A DNA stretch of 64,000 bases. Source: Arcobacter sp. FWKO B (GTDB lineage Bacteria; Campylobacterota; Campylobacteria; Campylobacterales; Arcobacteraceae). A model generated the notes under the pieces. That model saw only the letters and a list, made by a program, of their open reading frames with translations, ran no database searches and was not told the DNA's origin. Both the position numbers and the translations under genes were made by a program. The stretch spans positions 1,550,001-1,614,000 of the forward strand of contig NZ_CP041403.1 in NCBI RefSeq assembly GCF_014844135.1. The letters are read 5' to 3'. Shown here piece by piece: positions 60,801 to 64,000 of this stretch; positions within the stretch are counted from its first letter, which is position 1; each line of letters starts with the position of its first letter.

Positions 60801-61949
60801 AGATTTGAGTTTGAAAAAATATGCTACAGTCTTAAACTGTACCCAAATAAATGGAATCATAAATATATAATAAACAACTGAATATTTATCTACTATACCA
60901 TTAAATACAAGTCCCATATTGATAAAAAACATACCAAATACAAAAAATGCTACTCCTGGACAAATAAGTGCAAATGAAACAGGAGACTTTTTATCATTAG
61001 TATGGATAAACTCTTCAAAATAACCAATTCTTTTCATTACCATAAAACCTAAAGCACCAAATATTATCTGTAAAGATAATACTATACTTGTAAGGGTAAA
61101 TAATGATGATTTATCAGCAACTTTCTCAAAGTTGTGTTCTAGTCCAAATTGAATTCTTATAAGGGTTATACCTATTAAAGTAAGTATTGGTATCATAATC
61201 CAAAGTGATGGCGATGCTTCTTTACCTATTCCGTCTTTTATCATATTTCTAAAGCCTATTACAAACTTTAAAACTAGTAATAAAAATGCTACAGAAGTAA
61301 ATAAAATAGCACCAAAAATTCCTATTGCATTTATAGCTATATGATGACTCATAGCTCCAGGTGCTGCAAAGCCTACACCTATCATAGAAAATGCAAATAT
61401 TGAAATCATTTGTGAAAGGTTGTTGTTACTATCACAGTCAAATTCCCCACCACTAATAAGTCTTGAAAAATACTCTAAAAATATCTTTAGGGCAAAGTAT
61501 CCTACAACACCAAAACCAAGTAGTGCAAATGGGAAAAGATATTCCACTACACTCCAAAGATTTGGTACAAATACGGCACCTAGTACAAAACATACATTAA
61601 TTGTCATTGCAAAGGTAAGAGGAAGTGCTAAAAGTGTAACTTCTGCATTTGATGATTTTAGTTTAGTGTAACCACTACTTTCTTTAAATGCTTTATATTG
61701 CTTTATATTCCATATTAAAAGTTTAAAATGTAAATATGCAAATGCAATAATAAACACTAATGAAAAAGCTGAAATAAAAGATAAAAAACTACCTTCACTA
61801 AGTACTGGCATAATATGATTGTATGTAGCCATTGGAACATCAGCATGTGGAACTAAAAACATCAAATACATAAAAAATGATACACTAAGTCCTCCAGCAC
61901 CAAGTGCTGAGAGGAAATACATAGGTGAGAAATTCTCTTTAAGTAACAT
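60786..61949 (-). CDS. Ten-helix membrane protein, TsoY/TDT-transporter-like
   Basis: The protein has 387 residues and about ten hydrophobic segments. The start NFSPMYFLSALGAGGLSVSFFMYLMFLVPH and the repeated four-helix pattern resemble the tellurite-resistance/dicarboxylate transporter superfamily and what I remember as TsoY family proteins of Campylobacterota. Transported substrate is unknown. It follows serA by 21 bases and ends in a strong terminator, so serA and this gene may be cotranscribed. Confidence 0.55.
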   Translation of the reverse strand: MLLKENFSPMYFLSALGAGGLSVSFFMYLMFLVPHADVPMATYNHIMPVLSEGSFLSFISAFSLVFIIAFAYLHFKLLIWNIKQYKAFKESSGYTKLKSSNAEVTLLALPLTFAMTINVCFVLGAVFVPNLWSVVEYLFPFALLGFGVVGYFALKIFLEYFSRLISGGEFDCDSNNNLSQMISIFAFSMIGVGFAAPGAMSHHIAINAIGIFGAILFTSVAFLLLVLKFVIGFRNMIKDGIGKEASPSLWIMIPILTLIGITLIRIQFGLEHNFEKVADKSSLFTLTSIVLSLQIIFGALGFMVMKRIGYFEEFIHTNDKKSPVSFALICPGVAFFVFGMFFINMGLVFNGIVDKYSVVYYIFMIPFIWVQFKTVAYFFKLKSKFAL

Positions 61950-61970
61950 TGTTATTACTTTACTTTTTGA

Positions 61971-63551
61971 TTATACATTGACATAAGCAACGCTTCTTGC
62001 AGCTTTAAGTTGTGCAAGTTTTGCTATTATATCACTATTTACTTCTTCATCAACAACTATTACTGCTAATGCACCACTTTTGTTTCTACCTAGTCTAAAG
62101 TCAGCTATATTTATATTATTGTCGCCTAAAAGTTTGCCTACTTCCCCAATAACACCTGGAACATCAGAGTTACTAAATAGTATCATATGACCACTTGGCT
62201 CAATATCAAGGCTAAATCCATTTATCTCTACAATTCTTTGTACCTCTTCATCAAAGATAGTACCACTTACACTATAAACACCATTTTGTGTTGTAAGTTT
62301 TATTGTAAGCTTATTTTTATAGCCACTTGTATTTGCTGTTTTAGTTGAACTTACTTCTATATCTCTTTCTTTTGCAACAAATAAAGCATTGATGTAGTTT
62401 ATTTGTTCAGCTAAAGAGAGTTTTAATCCTCCAACAGTTGCAAATGTTTCAATTGAATCAAGATAATCAGCTATATCACCACTTGCTTCAATTTTAATTG
62501 ACTTAATTGCACTTTTATCAGTTTGTGATAAAAGATATGCCATTTTTTGTGTAAGCTCTAAATATGGTTTCACAAATGATGGTATTTTTGTTTCATCTAT
62601 TGGAAGATTTAGTGCATTTGGATAGCTAGCACCAAGAGCAGCTTCAATAGCATTTTCAGCAGCTTGTATAGCTATCTTTTCTTGAGATTCTAAAGTATTA
62701 GCACCAAGATGAGCTGTTACAGTAACATTTGGTAGATCTAAAATTGGATGATTTGTTGCTGGCTCTTTTGAGAATACATCAATTCCTGCCATAGCAATTT
62801 TACCACTTTTTAAACCCTCTACAAGTGCTTCTTCATTGTATAAGCCACCTCTAGCACAGTTGATAAGTACAACACCATCTTTCATTTTTGCTATTTTGTC
62901 TGCATCTATCATATTTGTAGTTTCAGAGTTTTTAGGTGTATGAATAGTAATGATATCACAAGCTAATATATCATCAAAGTTTTTTGTATAAGTTACTCCA
63001 ACATCAGTAGCTTTTGAAGGGTTGATATATGGGTCATATGTAATTACATCCATACCAAATGCTTTTGATCTTATACCTACACGGCTACCGATATTTCCAA
63101 AACCAATGACACCAAGTTTTTTGCCATATAATTCTGTTCCATACCAGTCTTCTCTTTTCCAAATACGATCATTTTTAAGTTGATTGTGTGCATATGGAAA
63201 TTTTCTAGCACATGATAGCATATGTGCCATAGTTAATTCAACCGCAGCAATTGTATTTGCAGTTGGAACATTCATAGCTATAACACCTCTTTTGCTACAC
63301 TCATTTAAATCAACATTATCCACACCTACACCAGCACGAACAACTGCTTTTAATTTTTTAGCAGCGTCTAGGAATTTAGTGTCAACATCAGTTGAGCTTC
63401 TTGTGATACATACATCAGCATCTTTTATTACATCTAAAAGTGCTGTTTTATCAATATCAGCCGCATAAACATAGTTTATTTGACTATTAGTTTGAAGGAG
63501 TTTTAAGCCATTTTGATGAATATGGTCACAAACTACAATTGTATATAACAT
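61971..63551 (-). CDS. serA: D-3-phosphoglycerate dehydrogenase
   Basis: The protein has 526 residues, the long form with C-terminal regulatory domains. NAD-binding loop GVIGFGNIGSRVG, catalytic-type text LINCARGGLYNEEALVEGL and HLGANTLESQEKIA are present. An ACT domain ends the protein (VPGVIGEVGKLLGDNNINIADFRLGR), allowing serine feedback. It catalyses the first step of serine synthesis. It lies 11 bases downstream of the rpsA end. Confidence 0.95.
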   Translation of the reverse strand: MLYTIVVCDHIHQNGLKLLQTNSQINYVYAADIDKTALLDVIKDADVCITRSSTDVDTKFLDAAKKLKAVVRAGVGVDNVDLNECSKRGVIAMNVPTANTIAAVELTMAHMLSCARKFPYAHNQLKNDRIWKREDWYGTELYGKKLGVIGFGNIGSRVGIRSKAFGMDVITYDPYINPSKATDVGVTYTKNFDDILACDIITIHTPKNSETTNMIDADKIAKMKDGVVLINCARGGLYNEEALVEGLKSGKIAMAGIDVFSKEPATNHPILDLPNVTVTAHLGANTLESQEKIAIQAAENAIEAALGASYPNALNLPIDETKIPSFVKPYLELTQKMAYLLSQTDKSAIKSIKIEASGDIADYLDSIETFATVGGLKLSLAEQINYINALFVAKERDIEVSSTKTANTSGYKNKLTIKLTTQNGVYSVSGTIFDEEVQRIVEINGFSLDIEPSGHMILFSNSDVPGVIGEVGKLLGDNNINIADFRLGRNKSGALAVIVVDEEVNSDIIAKLAQLKAARSVAYVNV

Positions 63552-63562
63552 ATTAGTTCCCC

Positions 63563-64000
63563 TTAGTTTTGAGTCATTTGATCTCTTAAAATATCGCCAA
63601 GAGTCATTCCAGAGTCATCATTAATTGTTTTTAAAGTTTCTCTTTGTTTAAGCATTTCAACTTTTTTTGCTGATAATCTTACTCTATTTTTTTTAGTATC
63701 AATATTTGTGATAGCAGCTTCTACCATATCTCCAGCTTTTAACTCTTCAACATTTAATTGTCCAACATCTTCTGTTCTGATTAGTCCATCTATACCATTT
63801 TCAAGAACTACAAAAATACCAAAATCTTTAATATCTTTGATTGGAGCTTTTACTATGTCATTAATATTGTATTTTTTTGCAAATTGTGCTGTTGGTGAAT
63901 CTGTAGTCTCTTTTACAGATATTGAAACATTCTCTTTTTCTGTATCAATTTTTATTATCTTAGCTTCAATTTTATCACCTTTTTTGAACATGTTTTTACA
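63563..64000 (-). CDS. rpsA: 30S ribosomal protein S1, C-terminal part (runs off the window)
   Basis: The frame is open to the window edge. At least two S1/OB repeats are seen: MFKKGDKIEAKIIKIDTEKE, then NINDIVKAPIKDIKDFGIFV with IDGLIRTED. The C-terminal tail ends GMTLGDILRDQMTQN. Upstream codons inside the window (C-K-N before the M) show that the gene starts beyond the edge. The match to the C-terminus of Campylobacterota RpsA is good. It shares the minus strand with serA directly downstream. Confidence 0.85.
   Translation of the reverse strand, partial: CKNMFKKGDKIEAKIIKIDTEKENVSISVKETTDSPTAQFAKKYNINDIVKAPIKDIKDFGIFVVLENGIDGLIRTEDVGQLNVEELKAGDMVEAAITNIDTKKNRVRLSAKKVEMLKQRETLKTINDDSGMTLGDILRDQMTQN

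Noticed and set aside
60786-61949. Selenocysteine (in-frame TGA) in the TsoY-like protein
   Set aside because: The reading frame is uninterrupted over the whole length and no internal TGA needs decoding.

Overview
The window is AT-rich (roughly 30% GC by eye) chromosomal DNA from a member of the Campylobacterota (Arcobacter/Sulfurimonas-like; the genus cannot be fixed from the sequence alone). The evidence is a periplasmic HydABCDE uptake [NiFe]-hydrogenase with a long pre-Tat leader, a ccoNOQP cbb3 oxidase operon followed by the DUF4006/FixH genes seen in this phylum, a UbiA/MqnP-type prenyltransferase, an epsilon-type AddB/AddA pair, and the gene order lpxC-tsaB-thrB-ylxR-infB-rbfA-rimP-ribD that I know from Campylobacter. 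No rRNA, tRNA or CRISPR array was seen.

Layout. (1) 1-13.7 kb is a hydrogen-metabolism block. It holds a rhodanese, then a prenyltransferase gene followed by a TetR regulator and a cytoplasmic, sensor-type [NiFe]-hydrogenase whose large subunit ends exactly at the active-site histidine. A lipid A deacylase (PagL) and a divergent FecBCD-type metal/chelate ABC transporter come next, then hydA-B-C-D-E. A palindrome of the kind bound by TetR proteins lies just upstream of hydA. (2) 13.7-31.2 kb is an accessory island inserted between hydE and the DUF2314-like gene/hypF. It contains a PIN toxin-antitoxin pair, a four-cassette integron array without an integrase (CALIN), a RhuM-PLD protein, a HEPN-like/NACHT STAND NTPase split by an IS4-type insertion sequence, a relic of a DUF2779-type gene, an SF1 helicase overlapping a dGTPase-like HD hydrolase, an AAA ATPase and an XRE regulator. 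Most of these belong to families associated with phage defence or genome conflict. (3) 31.2-34.1 kb holds hypF, needed to make the hydrogenase CN ligands, preceded by a small unknown gene. (4) 34.4-46.5 kb holds cbb3 oxidase, its accessory genes, AddBA recombination nuclease and a copper-receptor-like TonB-dependent channel. (5) 46.5-64 kb is housekeeping: folB, plsY, nadA-nadC, a DHH phosphoesterase, an M23 endopeptidase, lpxC to ribD, a GGDEF protein, efp, a TsoY-like membrane protein, serA and the 3' part of rpsA.

How it fits together. Hydrogen oxidised by HydAB passes electrons through HydC to the quinone pool and on to the high-affinity cbb3 oxidase. The small TetR/sensor-hydrogenase operon could report H2 to the hyd promoter, and the neighbouring ABC transporter could supply nickel or iron; both are inferences from context. 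The most notable accessory content is the integron cassette array, in which three of four cassette proteins carry D...ExK nuclease-like motifs, and the STAND NTPase knocked out by a very recent, precisely reconstructable IS insertion.
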